A DNA stretch of 64,000 nt, from the NCBI RefSeq assembly GCF_958295425.1, contig NC_081147.1, positions 3,803,290-3,867,289 on the forward strand, read 5' to 3'. A program made the translations under genes and the position numbers. This document shows positions 12,163 to 24,852 of the stretch, piece after piece. Numbering within the stretch: the stretch's first letter is position 1; every line of letters starts with the position of its first letter. The stretch comes from Solea solea (Eukaryota; Chordata; Actinopteri; Pleuronectiformes; Soleidae). The notes beneath the pieces are model-generated. The model was not told where the DNA came from, did not search any database, and saw only the letters and a list, made by a program, of their open reading frames with translations.

Positions 12163-12290
12163 GTTTTTTATTTGTTTATTTATTTATTCATTCATTCATT
12201 CATTCATTCATTTATTTATTGATTTATTTATTTATTGATTTATTTATTCATTTATTTATTTTTTTATTTTTTTATTTTTTTATTTATATG
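12163..12290. repeat. (TTTA/TTCA)n tetranucleotide repeat
   Basis: TTTA and TTCA units run for about 125 bp, drifting into T-rich ATTTTTTT units at the right end. Confidence 0.95.
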
Positions 12291-13950
12291 TTTGTGAGCA
12301 ATATATCTCAGGACTTGACAGACTGAATGTAATTGACCCTTATGATGCCCCCGGTTGCTTTTCATGAGTATTGAAATAGCCGGACTGGACATTATTCCAG
12401 ACATCCAGGAATCCAACACCTTCAAGTTTACGATAAACTTCCCCTCATCATACTCCGCAGAACACTTTGAAACTGCAATTAAAGCATGCAAAATAATCAA
12501 GATATTTAAGTTAGTCAGTGGATTCTGTACCTGATGTGAAGGGATTACTACACACTTACGCTTGCTTTGACCATGTTTTATAGAAGTGACCCACGTCTGC
12601 TGTCCCTCAATGTTTTGGTGGAGCAATTCACCATCTCCACGTTTTATGAATACAGCTGATTGTGACAGTTACCAGAACAATACTTCAGCAAAAAAAGAGG
12701 GTGTGAGTGACACACAGCAAAAGATGACAACTGCCGAGCAAGTATCTCAGCCCCGAGCTACAACCCATGCGGCTGAGGTTTATTTAATGACCCACTACAT
12801 TGTTGCACATTATTTGACAACAAAGCCACTTTTGTTCACATTTGCTGTGTGACACTTCAACAGGCATTTTTGTGTGTAATTCATTCACCAAATGCTGATA
12901 AAGCTGTAAAACTGTGTGAGAGAAGGAGTCTGTTGGAAGTATTGATCCTGCCCTTGATTCTATTAAGGGAACAATTAGGTGCAGGAAGGTTTTAATAAGA
13001 GAATCTTTGCTGCACTGGTTCAGTCTGGTTTAAACACTAATGAAGTGTTTCTCAAAGATACCTTGCATTATAAAAATACACCATCATTTTACAATTACAT
13101 GGAAGTCCTGTAGAGTTCTTTAACTTCATTCTTTGCTGTGGTTTTAACTGATGTAGGACATCAGTGGCGAGTCTCTCGCAACCTCAACCAAGCTCATGCT
13201 GTTGCTACAGAGATATATACTGTGCAAACAGATGTGATACGAGTGTAAGTATAAAACAACTATGTGAAATTGAAAACAAACATAGCACATACTGTAGGGG
13301 GTGAAGAGCCTCGCCATGGGAGACTGATCAACTATTCCGACTCAAGTTAAGACTTCCTCTTCAGTTAATAAAGGAGGAAGGACGTGTATTATGTGTTTCG
13401 AGGGTTCTTATATAAAGAAAGGTTTATGTTTTCAGTGAAATGAAAGCGTCGATGTCTTTGACACACTCCCAAATATGACGCAGGCTGGGAGTTAGCGGGT
13501 GTGTTGTCGTCAGTCCCACCAGATCGGCTCTGCAAATAGACAACTTCCTGAAAATAAAACGCAGCGAAAACCGTTGTTGCTTGCGGGTTTGACGTAAAGA
13601 CACGCAGCTGGAAATGGATAAATAATTGCAGCTCTCATACATTAAAGATGACGGAGAACAAAGGGCTGTGTGCTGCCATGAGAGTTTCCCAAGCAGCGCT
13701 AACAAGAGCACATAATGAACACAATCAAACAAAATCATGCTCTCATTGATCATTTCTGCCCTCGGATTCTTTTAGCTCTCACCAAACCACAATCAGATCA
13801 AAGCAGGTCATTGTATTTTTAGACTTTTGGCTCAATAAAAATCCCCTTAATAATAAATAAACTTAGATTTGCTCAGTACAACGCACAACATTATACCTGT
13901 ATAAAAAATTGCTAATACATGCATGCACGTTTTCTAGTGACCTTGCCCCA
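12291..13950. other. No gene seen
   Basis: Short open frames only (at most about 120 codons, composition unremarkable). No splice-linked exon pattern or domain motif was recognised. Confidence 0.45.
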
Positions 13951-13956
13951 TGTCAG

Positions 13957-14025
13957 CAACTTTTGACCTGCGACTCTCATGTGGAAGATACAGCGGTAGA
14001 CAATGGATGGATAGATAATCTGATG
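13957..14025 (+). repeat. SINE-like fish repeat, tail fragment
   Basis: 'GTCAGCAACTTTTGACCTGCGACTCTC' in pieces, then 'ATACAGCGGTAGACAATGGAT' and GGATAGAT, match the tail ('gcgaccct...ataagcggtaga...gatggatg') of the common repeat. Confidence 0.5.
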
Positions 14026-15655
14026 ACCAATTTGAATGGGAGCAGTCATGAATATTATTATTATTATTAGCAGTGCCCCAAGCATTGCAACTAAATGACA
14101 GCAATGACTTCATTTGTGTCAAAATGACTGTGTGAAGAAGCCAGAGTTTGCGTAAAAAAGACAGAAAGAATGTTCAGTATTGTATATTGCTTGTATAGTG
14201 TTTTGACATTGGATGAAATAAGAAAAAAACGAGGTACTGGGCATGAAAATACTGTATAAAACAAACTATTGAGCTGCACTGTGCACCACTTTTTGGCAGG
14301 TGTGAGAGCCCGCTTTTCTCTTCATATTTACAATAGTTTAGACTGCAGAAATGGATCGGCAGGTCAACAGCCCGAAAAACACATTTTGGCCCACCTGCCC
14401 TGACCTCTTATTAACTGCTGACCCTGTGGTTGTTCTTTCATAGCATCCCAAAAAAAAAAAAAACGATCTTAACAAAGCTGACATATCCAGCCCTCAAGTT
14501 AAAAAGCCTGGATGAAGGGGTCAGGAAAGGTTAAAAAAAAAGCACATGACATAAGCACACAAGCCTTTCCTGCTTCCACTCAGTGCTTTTTTAATGCACC
14601 GTCCATCTCACATCCATCTCTCTTTACCCTAACCTCCCCCATCTCTGTTCTTGCCTCCCTCCCTCCCCTCTGTCTGACACTCAGTGAGGTGTGCACTTAA
14701 GTCATTTTCGGGGGCCATTCTCAAGCCTCAGGAGACACTCTCACTCACTAAATTGGAGAATTTGCATTCATTGCAGCACGATAGACAGCAGTGGCTGAGT
14801 AAATCTAACTTTCTTGAAATTGTGTATTGTGGGTGATAGGGGAGTGCAGTGAGAGCAGGCCCCACAAACACTGCTGAAATTAGGAGTTATTTTACTAATT
14901 TGTCCAAAACTTTACAAAAAAAGAGAATTTATTGAATAGTTTTAGAGGTATGGGTTGCGTAACTGGTTTATCTCCTTTGTGAAATGTATCTCCAAGTACC
15001 ACCAGAGGAAGCTCATGTATCATAGTTTGAGAACCATCGGTTTAGAAAATGGCTCTCCATGAACTATGTCTCTAGAAGTTACAGGATCATGCATTCTATG
15101 ATAAGGCGAACATATTTCGTTTCCATACATTAGTTTTTGCTGAACTGTATACTATGGATGTTTTTATTTCTTGCAAAAATACACAAAATGAGCACCTGAA
15201 ATGATGTGTGATATATCCTACTTTATTGAGGTGGAACTGACAAAGAATGGGAATATAAACCAGTTTGTAATAGGGTGTTATTTGTGGAATATTCCAAACT
15301 GGGAGCAACTAACAAGATGCATTCAAAGACCTTGGTAAATTTTGTAATTTCTGCAGAATCTAGCGTGTTGAGCTTCGAGGAGCAGCTTCAAGATGCATTC
15401 AAGAAACCACGTAAAGTCCACTGCTGCTGATAATTTTTTTTTGTTGATAAAATTCATACAGAAATATATACTGATCATACAAGGCACTCGGGCAGTGTTA
15501 TGAATTTTCTGTCTGTTCGCTGGAAATCTATTTTTTTCAATAGCCCATGTATATATTTTTGACAACTTAAGGATTTTGAAAAAAACAATCCACTAAATTA
15601 GCACTTTTGTGACCTATCCTGGGTCCATTAAACCAAAGAATAGAATAGTAGAATT
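14026..15655. other. No gene seen
   Basis: Contains an ATT microsatellite at 14,054-14,070, poly-A at 14,450-14,463 and a CCTCCCT pyrimidine run near 14,655. Nothing coding was recognised. Confidence 0.45.
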
Positions 15656-15659
15656 TAAA

Positions 15660-15692
15660 CTATTGCAATTTAAACAATTTAAATTGCAATAG
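15660..15692. repeat. Perfect short palindrome
   Basis: The 15-nt arms CTATTGCAATTTAAA and TTTAAATTGCAATAG are exact reverse complements around a CAA loop. Confidence 0.9.
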
Positions 15693-15699
15693 GGATTTT

Positions 15700-17330
15700 G
15701 AATATTCAATGGGATTCTTTGTCGAATATGCTAATATTCTAACTCTAAATTTCATCCCCTCTGCAAACACACATATAATCCACTAACTAAATGTTTGCTG
15801 CTGCCACCTTGTGATAATAGCTGCAACACAAATTAGGTAGTCAATGGAGTAGAAAGAAGTGTTCTTATAAATGCAAACATTTATTTTGTATATTTTTAAT
15901 ATGTTACAAATGGTCACAGTAACTGATTGACTCTTTATAATCAAGCGAACAATTGAATAATCAAATACTGTAACAATCCAAACGAAGCCTGTGAAGTTTC
16001 TGATGCCAGTGTAGTTGTGCAGCACGTTAAAGTGCATTCATGTGTGGCATAACATTCAGGTCTATAAAAGAGCAGCCAGTGTGGAAGGGAAAAGGAAGTG
16101 GGTGAAGGCTGATTTATGGTTGTGTATGAAGATGTTGATGAAAGACTTTTTCATCTTCTCTTTCTGCATACATCATTTGCACTGGTGAGCCCAGTCTTTT
16201 GCTATTCGGTTAGAAAATGCCTCAACCTCTGCTGGTATAGGTGTGTCTCGCTATTTCACTAGCACATATACTCTACTATGCAAATGATTCCATGATTCAT
16301 GTCTGTGCATGGCAACAAATACAGCCTTCAGATCTATCAGGTATTCATCAAAAGAGATGTAAATGAGATCTGTGAAACATGACCTGATAACCAGATACAT
16401 GTCAACATCTTTGAGAAACAGATGCAAAAGGAGTCGTAGAAGTGTAGAAAGAGAAGGAAGGAGAGAAAACCCCATTAGTGGCAGGTGGTATGTCTTCAGT
16501 GTTCAGTGTAATGCATCTGAGAGCTAACTATTCCACCTTGGATGATCAGAGGGCTTGGCAAGAAGGTAATGCATCACATCTGAAGATGGTAAATATGCTC
16601 CTGCAGGATTGATAATAAATGCATGAAATGGGAACAGGTGGATTGGCATATGTAAGGAGAAGTCGATTGTAATAATAACAAGATGGGGAATGTTCAGAAA
16701 GAAAAGTCAAATGAATTTTGTTATTAGACAAATCATGTGAACTGGTGCTTTAGAGCTGATGCACCAGAGGGAAGGTGCATTTAACTAGTATTACACTCTT
16801 ACAAAGGACAAAAGATCAGGCGGCATCCATTTGTACATTTGGACTTGTAATTGGTTAGTAAATTATTTATATAGTACCAGTCAAACACAAGGTAATTCAA
16901 AGCTTTCAGATATACATTAGCTGTGCATCCTAAAGATTATTATTATGGATTATGGATAGGTTAAGAGAGAGCATGGTTTCTACAGCTTAACCCAAGATAA
17001 ATTAAATAATTTGAATGGTATTTTAATGCCACTTTGAATGAAATGTAGAACAGAACTGGGAAATATCTGGGGTTTGCTTGGTAGGATGATTTCTCAGCTG
17101 TGTTTGAAACACTTTTGCACAAAATACACCATTGCTTTGATTTTCAAAGGCAACTTACATGTAAAGACTGATGCACGTGAGACACAGAAGATCAGCATCA
17201 TGCAGCCATCAAGCACAGCTCATGCAACCAGTGTGAAACTGGCCTGAGAATGTAATGCATTGCTCTCGCTCTAAAAAAGGGAAGTTTATGATTACATAAA
17301 AGGGTAAAAATATGTGTTAAAAGTATATAA
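15700..17330. other. No gene seen
   Basis: AT-rich sequence with short unrelated open frames. No repeat family or RNA gene was recognised. Confidence 0.4.
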
Positions 17331-17337
17331 TATGCGC

Positions 17338-17430
17338 AGTTGAATAAATTAGACTATTTACAGTTAATATATATATGCAGAGTTTAATAAATCAGACTAT
17401 TTACAGTTAAAAGATAAATATATATTGTTT
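17338..17430. repeat. Two-copy tandem duplication, about 50 bp unit
   Basis: 'AATAAATTAGACTATTTACA' is followed about 48 bp later by 'AATAAATCAGACTATTTACA', each trailed by GTTAA and a TA-rich tail. Confidence 0.75.
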
Positions 17431-17793
17431 TTTTAAGTTCATTACTTTTTTATAAAATATCAGCTTTCTGAGAGAGAAAGTGATAAATAAGCGGTGTACG
17501 TGTGAACCTAACCTGTTACCAGTCTTTCTGTCAGTCATTTCATTTCTGTGTTGTCATTGGTTGTTGGCAAACTCACGAGCCAATCAGGGTAAATGTATTG
17601 TTCAAGGGACGGGACTAGCGCCGCAGAGTAGTGTGGTGCAGCGGTGTTTTCAACCAGAGAGCTAAGGCATAAGCATCGTGGTGTGGGGAGCATTTTTGGT
17701 TTATTCATGGAGATTGCCTACTCGTCGGTCTAAAATAAACTTTGTGCTGTATCTAACTGTTATGGAAGCCCATTTCCGCCACTTGATAAAAAA

Positions 17794-18038
17794 AGATTAT
17801 GAGATACTAAATCGAAATTATGAGATAAAAAGTCGAAATTATGAAATAACTAAGTCAAAATTATGAGATCTCATAATTTCGACTTTTTATCTCATAATTA
17901 TGACTTAGCTATCTCATAATTTCGATTTAGCTATCTAATAATTTCGATTTAGTATCTCATAATTTCGACTTTTAATCTCATAATTTCGACTTTTTATCTC
18001 ATAATTATGATTTAGCTATCTCATAATATCGACTTTTT
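17794..18038. repeat. Bidirectional minisatellite (about 21-22 bp unit) around a palindromic centre
   Basis: About three units of GTCGAAATTATGAGA type read on the plus strand from 17,794. At 17,861-17,876 (TTATGAGATCTCATAA, a perfect palindrome) the orientation flips, and about eight units of TCTCATAATTTCGACTTT type follow to 18,038. The left array is therefore the reverse complement of part of the right one, so the locus can form a long snap-back structure. Related arrays are common in fish genomes. Confidence 0.9.
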
Positions 18039-20690
18039 ATAGTGTTAAGAGACTGGTTGTGAAACGTGGTTAGCGACATGCTAACTAGCGGTAGCATATG
18101 GAGCTAATGCTAATTCAACAAGAGATGGCATGTAATATTGTGGCTCAATTTGGATAATATTCTGTAATTAGACGGACGTTGGAGAAGGAGAGAGGTCGAG
18201 ACGGGTTTCCAACGGACGGCCCTGCTGTTTTTTTTCATCTTCAGAAAATTGAGTGTCTGTGATAAAATTGTTGACCGAGTACTGATATTTTGGCCTTGTG
18301 AGGTATCTAAACAAAAGGTTTTTATTTATTTGTTTATTGGCTTTTCTTGCAGCTCTTACACCTCACCTACCAAGTAAAGGTATTGCTGTCAGTCGAAATA
18401 TAAGCCTGACCCAGGTCTTTACCATTCTAACCTATACCGTACTGTATACCTATACCGTACTACAGAATTAGTATGCTCTGTTATAATGACTTGCCGGGAG
18501 CTTGTTCTTGTTTTTATTTTTGGGAAAGGCTGGAACTTTTGGTGCCTCCTCGTTATATCTCATCAATCCCTTTTATCTGCATCCTTTGCTTGTGTGAGAT
18601 ATCTCAGAGAGGCCAGGAGGGACTGGGGAGGATGCATGATGATGTCCTTGTTGTTGCAGGAAGATCTTGCTGACCCTTTCAAATTCCAACAGTGCCATAG
18701 GTTACACTGACAGTAAACCTATGAACGCCCACTCTGTTAAAATGAACATTGTCCAATGTGCAGCAGTTTCATTGTTCCCAGAACAGGTTGGAATTGAAAT
18801 CAATGAAGCTCAGTTTTAGAGCAGAGCCTGTGGAGCGAAGCCAGGTACTTAATGCCACACAAGTACCTTAAACGTTCAATTTGTTTCCTCTACAGTGGGG
18901 ATTGGATCTGACACAAATAGACTTGGTGTAGACTGTCCATTGGGTGTAAGAAGACACACTTTCCGTTTGAGCAATGAATAACTTCAGGAGTGTTCTCTAT
19001 ATTCACTTAGTACAAACACAATCCAAAACATATGAATTCACCTTTTGAATTTGATTATGCAGCAAAAAAAATGTAATACAAAAATCACACCATGTGTTTT
19101 TGGTGTGTCAAACTTGAATTAGCCTTTTTTTTTGGAAAAACTGACTACTTTGATTTAATCTTATAATCTAATAATGAAAGTCAATAGGCATATAATGCCA
19201 GTCCTGTGATAGCAGTAAAAAATGGACTAATGACATACACCAGAACCAAAACTGTGAACATTCACGATGAAAAATATAAATAGTGTACTGATAATTATGA
19301 TTAAAAATAGGACTTTTTAAAAAAAAACTCCCAACTTATCGATTCAGATGAATTCAAATGTATCAACTGTACAAGAAAGACATCATTCATCATCAATTAT
19401 AAACAACCCAAATATGACCCATACGTTTGCTATTCTACAACATTACACTCACTATATAAAAAAATCCAGTTTATATAATACTTCCTTTGTGGATGTTACC
19501 ATTATTGTGCAACAGTAATTTAATTTCACTCTCCTGGAGGCATGATTGCTTTTACTGTTTAAACACCCACACACACAGACTGAGATGTCGAGACTGAGAT
19601 GATTTATCTCAGGTGAAGACAGGAAATGGACCCTCACAGATCATTCACTGACTTATCAAAAAGAGTGAGGCTTAAAGATTGGCCTTGTCACAGAGTGATA
19701 CATGGACCATGTCAGTGTGTGTAAATGTGTGAGTGTGGGTCTGTAAGGGTGTGCATGTTTGAATACTGTACACATTTTGGGGATGGGACTGCTCAGTAAA
19801 AAATACATTGCTTGTCTGCTTATTATGACCTATAGTTGTATTTTATTTTTATGGGAACCTCAAGCAGCCATAATAATGATGACAGGAGCAAAACGGGATG
19901 TTAGGTGACACAGTGTTATACTGCAGGGGACATTCACACTAAGCGAGACACAAACTTTTCTCATTTCATATACAGTCAATCGAAAGACGTGAGTAAATGC
20001 AACTTTGATCTGCATTGAGGGAACTTTGAACTGTGTGGGAAAAGATCTGCATATAGTTCAAAGTCCCAGTCAAATGTGGACATTGTAATGACATTTCAGT
20101 CTGTTTCCATAGCATTTATTTATTTGATACACTAAGGATTTTGAGCATGTGACACTTAAGAAAGTTATGTGTTGCTGTTTCAAGACAAGCAATTACTGCT
20201 TTGCAAACGTTTGAACAATGTACAAAAACAATGGTGAAAAGCTACAAGAGAACTGTTTAGGAGGACTTGAACTGAATTGAAGTAAAGTCCTCAAAGTTGT
20301 TTTTCACTTTAGTGATGTGAATTTATTAAACTTATACCTCGAATCTTATAATTCTTGTCCTTGCACCGTCCACACACAGACTATGAATTTATTTCACGGT
20401 GGACTTTCTTTGTTGTAAAGTTCAAGTATGGTCTGTCAGCTCTCACAGTCCCAGCTTTTAATCTCGGGGAGTGATTAAAGGTCTTGTGGCTGTAATGAGA
20501 GTTGCTACAACTTGGCCTTAACTTACATCATCAGTTTCAGTATTGGAACACGATGAATAGACTGTTTCTAGGAGGCGCAGAGAGAACTGACAAGAGCATT
20601 GATATAATGCAAGCATGTCAAATGCTTAGAATTAGAAGTGAAAGTAATCTGGTATTATCTGCAACTCACATCAATGTGTTGAAACTCTTG
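18039..20690. other. No gene seen
   Basis: Short frames without motifs; a TAGCTAATGCTAA-rich patch at 18,075-18,115; poly-A tracts. No RNA gene or transposon end was recognised. Confidence 0.4.
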
Positions 20691-20719
20691 TGAAGTTTCC
20701 AGGAAATACTAGAAACAGG

Positions 20720-20925
20720 CCTTACCTTACATACTAAGTCTCTGCAGTACGTCGGGGAGAGAATGGAATGGATCTGTCTGTCATGAAGGGCAGTTTGTTC
20801 ACTGACCTCCTGCTCATCACCCACTCAAAAGTTGCCAGGTTCTTACCAATAATGGCCTTGTGAATGAGTTTATTAATCCTATTGGCATCTCTGGCCCACA
20901 TGCTGCCCCAAACATGAGGTACCGA
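20720..20925 (-). pseudogene. LINE reverse transcriptase C-terminal fragment
   Basis: Minus-strand translation contains an uninterrupted stretch of about 55 codons reading RDANRINKLIHKA near its start, then WVMSRRSVNKLPFMTDRS, then a stop. The NRINKLIHKA part resembles the region after the fingers-palm of L2/CR1-type non-LTR retrotransposon reverse transcriptases, where an 'N.L...A' helix precedes the 'HPL' segment. No catalytic motif is present and the fragment is short. The clade is not certain. Confidence 0.5.
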
Positions 20926-20929
20926 CTGC

Positions 20930-22185
20930 CATGCTAAGGGATATTCTAAACTAAATCATACTGATCTTGCTCTTTAAAGCTCTTGCAAATACAAATACAG
21001 TATTCTGATATGTGCAGATAATATTCTTAACAGAAATGCAAACTACCCACATTATTGCAGCACTGAAACAAAAGTGCAGGAAGACCTATCATTTGACAGA
21101 GTAGGGGGAATTGTATCGTATGAACTCCCCATTCTATTACTTAAATATATTTTTACAATATAAATTGAAAAGTATTGCTTCTGAATCTGCCGTCTACCTG
21201 CAGCTCCTGCTTAAAAACTTCTCAAAAACAACACTTTCAGCAACGCTGTAATTGATATCATGTTGAGTGCCATTCTGTGTCTTTCCATCATCCAAAGATT
21301 TCTAAATATTTCATTCTTTAAACTGACAGAACCTAAATTTGGTTAAAGAATACACTGGTGTGGATATCACCATGTTTTTCTTGCTGTCGTCGTCTTCTGC
21401 TGTGTATAGGTCAAAGCCTGGGGGTGGGAACTGTGGAACATACATGTACATGCAGAGACACTAGGTCAGTTTGGGTCTAGTTGAACGAATACATGCATTC
21501 GCAAGTCGACTCCCAACCTTATTAGTCGTCTTGCTGCAATAATCTGGCACTATGCACAAACCTACACCTTCAGGAGCCGAAGTGCCCAAGGAGTCGGCCG
21601 AGTGAGCTTTTCTAAGTTTTGTCAAACTAGATTTCCCATTTCTTATTATGGGATATCAGATTGAATGTATTTTAATTTCCATCGTTAAAAATGAGAAATG
21701 TACAGCTTTATTTGTTATCACACACATTTCAGGTCAACTTAGTGTCCCATGGGCCCTCCTCCATTTTTTTAGAGAAAATCCCATTACAAGTGGCTCATTG
21801 CAGTTCTGGTTGCATTGATTTAATCTCACTTTTTAATTTTTTTCTTCGTATAAATTTCATTATGTTGGTAAATGGTCAAAATATTGCATTCATTTCTTGC
21901 CAACTAAAGCAGAAAATGGGTCAGATTGCAGAATTTATATCAACTTTTAGAACGTGCTGGGTCTTCAATGGCATATTAATCTATAGGTCTAAATTATATT
22001 TATGTTATTTATTTACCTTGGAGTGACTATTTTACGGTACATCCCTGTGTGTGTGTTACAGGTGTGTTATCCCTTTGATTGTAGATTATCTTTATGTCAT
22101 TTGGTTGAGATAACTGAAATATCACCAAGGATTTAACAGACACATGTGATGAATAATGACGGATAAAATGGATGCCCTAAAGAAA
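20930..22185. other. No gene seen
   Basis: A 111-codon open frame at 21,691-22,026 has a hydrophobic, low-information sequence with no recognisable motif and sits in AT-rich DNA, so it is not called. There is no RNA gene signal. Confidence 0.4.
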
Positions 22186-22189
22186 CTAA

Positions 22190-22240
22190 GCCAGGGGTGT
22201 CAAACTCAAATGACTTGGGGGGCGACTGAACTTGATCTCG
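22190..22240. repeat. End fragment of a hAT-like fish repeat
   Basis: 'CCAGGGGTGTCAAACTCAAA' is the characteristic end motif of a very abundant fish (and vertebrate) hAT-type element. The other end is not apparent. Confidence 0.5.
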
Positions 22241-22688
22241 GTCTTGATCTGAAACTCTCCTCTGTGCCATTGTGTTCACTGGTTGTGTGAAGTGCTCTTA
22301 CCCAATCATGGGTGTACTTACAGTGGCATCCTACTGTGACCCTGCCATTTTGAAGCCTTGGATTTTTAAACCAGGGGAAGCCATATTTGGATGAGAGGGT
22401 GCAGCTGGGGGAGAAGCAAGGGACGGACCATACGTAGAGTCTGAGGACCAACAGGTCACAACCACACACTAAATGGGGACCACATTTTCAAAATGGACAT
22501 CATGCTTGACCTGAAATCTCCTCAGGATGTTTATCGACATTATTAGTCAAGTGAGATGTAGATTTCCTTTTAGCTTTGCATACAAGTCAGTGGAATCGCC
22601 CCCTGATGGACAGTCAAGATCATACATGTTCAAGGCACTTCCACAATGGCTTCACTCTCTGGACCTTGAGACTAAGTTCAAATTTAGC

Positions 22689-22990
22689 AACAGATTGGGG
22701 AGGAAAGGTGATTTCTGTGACTTTGATTGTGGCGTGTTTGTTGGTACCATACGAGCTGGTCTCAGTATTTCAGAAACTGCTGATTGACTGAGATTTTCAC
22801 ACAGAGACATTTCTAAGGTGACCAGTGAATGGTCTGAAAAGGGAAAAAAATATGTAGTCAGTGAGCGTTCTCTCGACAAAAACGACTTGTTGATCCTAGA
22901 GGTCAGAGAATAATGACCAGACTGGTGTTAAATGATAGGCAAAAGTAACTCTAACAACCACTCGTTACTACTAAGTTATCAATAAGACTA
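22689..22990 (+). pseudogene. Decayed Tc1/mariner-type transposase, N-terminal helix-turn-helix part
   Basis: The plus-strand frame reads RAGLSISETAD, a helix-turn-helix segment typical of Tc1-like transposases. A stop then interrupts the frame, which resumes with FSHRDISKVTSEWSEKGKK, the second part of the DNA-binding domain. Further homologous bases follow to about 22,980 with frameshifts and stops. The catalytic DDE/DDD region is absent. This protein would have bound transposon ends and cut and pasted the element; here it is a dead fragment. Confidence 0.65.
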
Positions 22991-23124
22991 AATCTGAACA
23001 CACAAAACCTTGATGTAGATATACTGCAGTAGAAAAACACACAGTATGTGTACCTGATAAAGTAATAGGTGAGTGTACTGGTGTATGAATGAACACCTTC
23101 ACACATTCTCTACACTCGCTTGCA

Positions 23125-23312
23125 TTTTGCCAAATTGGAAGTGCAGCCTCTTCTCAGGCTGGGTGTCAGGTGCAGGGTTAATGCCACCAGTTAATCACAG
23201 GCTGATAGACGCCTACGTCTTCACAATTAACACCAATTTAGAATTGTCAGTTAACACTGAGCTGCAAGTCTGTTGGGAGGAAACTCACAAAAAGACACAG
23301 GGAGAACAGTAG
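23125..23312 (-). repeat. SINE-like fish repeat, minus copy
   Basis: Contains the minus-strand blocks 'GGGAGGAAACTCACAAAAAG' and 'CACAGGGAGAACA', and the 'AATTAACACCAATTTAGAAT' middle, of the common repeat. Ends are diverged. Confidence 0.6.
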
Positions 23313-23439
23313 CCTCACACAGGAGAGTCTTTATTCTGACTTACTTAACTGACAAGAAAAAAAATCACCAAGGAGGAGGCAGCAAGACAGAAGGAAGGGT
23401 AGGAGTGTGGACCTGAGAGTAGGGACTATGAGTGCAGGG

Positions 23440-24020
23440 AGAACTGGCTGATATGACGGAGAGAATAAAGGTAGGTACAGTATACAGGGGCATCGGAGGT
23501 GGATTCTACTACTCTACCATGGTTTAGATAGAAAGGGAAATGGGGTAAGGGTAATCTTAATGGAATAATGTGTGAAGATTGTCCTGGAGGTGATGAGAGT
23601 CACATAGAATCATGAAGCTAGAATTTGAAGGTGTGATGTTGAATGTTGTCGGTGTTTATGCCCCACAAGTTGGTTGTTGGGTAGAAGAGAGAGAGAGGAA
23701 TTCTGGAGTAAGTTGGATGAAGTGGTAGAGAGTGTTCCCAGGAGGGAGAGTGATGATTGGAGCAGACTTCAATGGGCATGTTGGTGAAGAGATGATGAGG
23801 AGGTGTTGCGTAGGTATGGGGTTAAGGAGAGAAATGCGGGAGGACAGATGATTGTGAATTTTGCATAAAGGATGGAAATGGCTGTGGTATATAAAAACAT
23901 ATTTCAGGAAGAGGGAGTAGCATAAGGTGAACTTTAAGGTAGATTATATACTATGCAGAAGATGCAATCTGAAGGAGATAAGAGGCTGCAAAGGGAAGAT
24001 TGTGGCTATGCAGCATCCGA
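23440..24020 (+). pseudogene. Non-LTR retrotransposon fragment, AP-endonuclease domain
   Basis: Plus-strand frames, with several shifts, read LLYHGLDRKGNGV, then FEGVMLNVVGVYAPQVGC, then GADFNGHVGE, then VDYILCRRCNLKEI. This order matches the AP-like endonuclease of RTE-type LINEs. GADFNGHVGE contains the conserved DFN motif whose Asp and Asn lie in the nicking active site. Stops and frameshifts make it a pseudogene. It is the same broad family as the reverse transcriptase fragments at 45.5 and 47.1 kb, though on the opposite strand. It ends where an inverted-repeat element begins at about 24,021. Confidence 0.75.
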
Positions 24021-24770
24021 TAGTTAGTAGTTAGTACCGATACCGATACCAGTATGTTATAAAAAAAATATATCGTACTACGCCTGCATGACTGTGATAT
24101 GATTATCATTGGTGGTAAGGTTTGGCTCAGGTTAAACCCTTTGTAAAACATGAACAAATACAGCAAATGGACACCATATGTTATTTCGTTTTTCAGCTTG
24201 TACATTTGTTTTGACTCTGGTCCAAACACCGCAGCACTGGCAGAGCTTCATGTTTCCATGACGACTGACCGGGAAAGGACACGCGTGACATCATTTTTAC
24301 ATGACTCCAGATCGTTAAAATGAGTCTCTGAGTCTGAAGTAACGCTAAACTTTAAAAACAGAGGCATACATACGCAGGACACAGGTACGCTTGTTAGTTG
24401 TAGCGCTGCTCTTTTCGTTTAATAAACGGGCCGCTCCGGTTTGACTGTAGGCGCGCTAACGGAGCTAGTGCAGCTAACAACACTAACGGAGCTAACTGGT
24501 AAATACTGCCAAACCGCCGACATGATGAGCTAACGTTAGCTCCTTGTCTACAGGTGTCGGGTGATCAGTTCTTCGTCACACCTCTAAAACAGCACAGCGC
24601 AACTGTTTCAAGAGCGGCGAAGAAGAACCGTGTCAGAGCTAACAGAGCTCTAATAAATTACGTGGTATCGGATCGGTGCATGGACTCCAGTACTCGCCGA
24701 TACCGATGCCCACATTTTCGGCAGTATCGGAGGCATTTCCGATACTGGTATCGGAATCGGAACAACTCTA
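24021..24770. mobile_element. Terminal-inverted-repeat element, non-autonomous (hAT-like?)
   Basis: The left end (TAGTTAGTAGTTAGTACC..., then GATACCGATACCAGTAT) and the right end (ATACTGGTATCGGAATCGG, then AACAACTCTA) are imperfect inverted repeats of about 27 bp. The interior is GC-richer, has repeated GCTAAC/ACGGAGCTAAC motifs around 24,455-24,540 and a CCGATACCGATG block near the right end. No transposase frame is present. The GTATCGG-rich ends resemble those of fish hAT elements. No convincing target-site duplication was seen. Confidence 0.6.
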
Positions 24771-24852
24771 ATGTGGACTCAAGTATACTTTTCAGACTAC
24801 GTGGGTACTACGCGGATACTAAGTGGGCATGAGCTTGAAGTGGGAAAATAAT

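Noticed and set aside
12264..12626. 120-codon minus-strand frame
   Set aside because: Runs into the TTTA simple repeat (poly-lysine end) and shows no motif.
21691..22026. 111-codon open frame
   Set aside because: Hydrophobic, AT-driven composition, no motif, no sign of splicing or neighbours.
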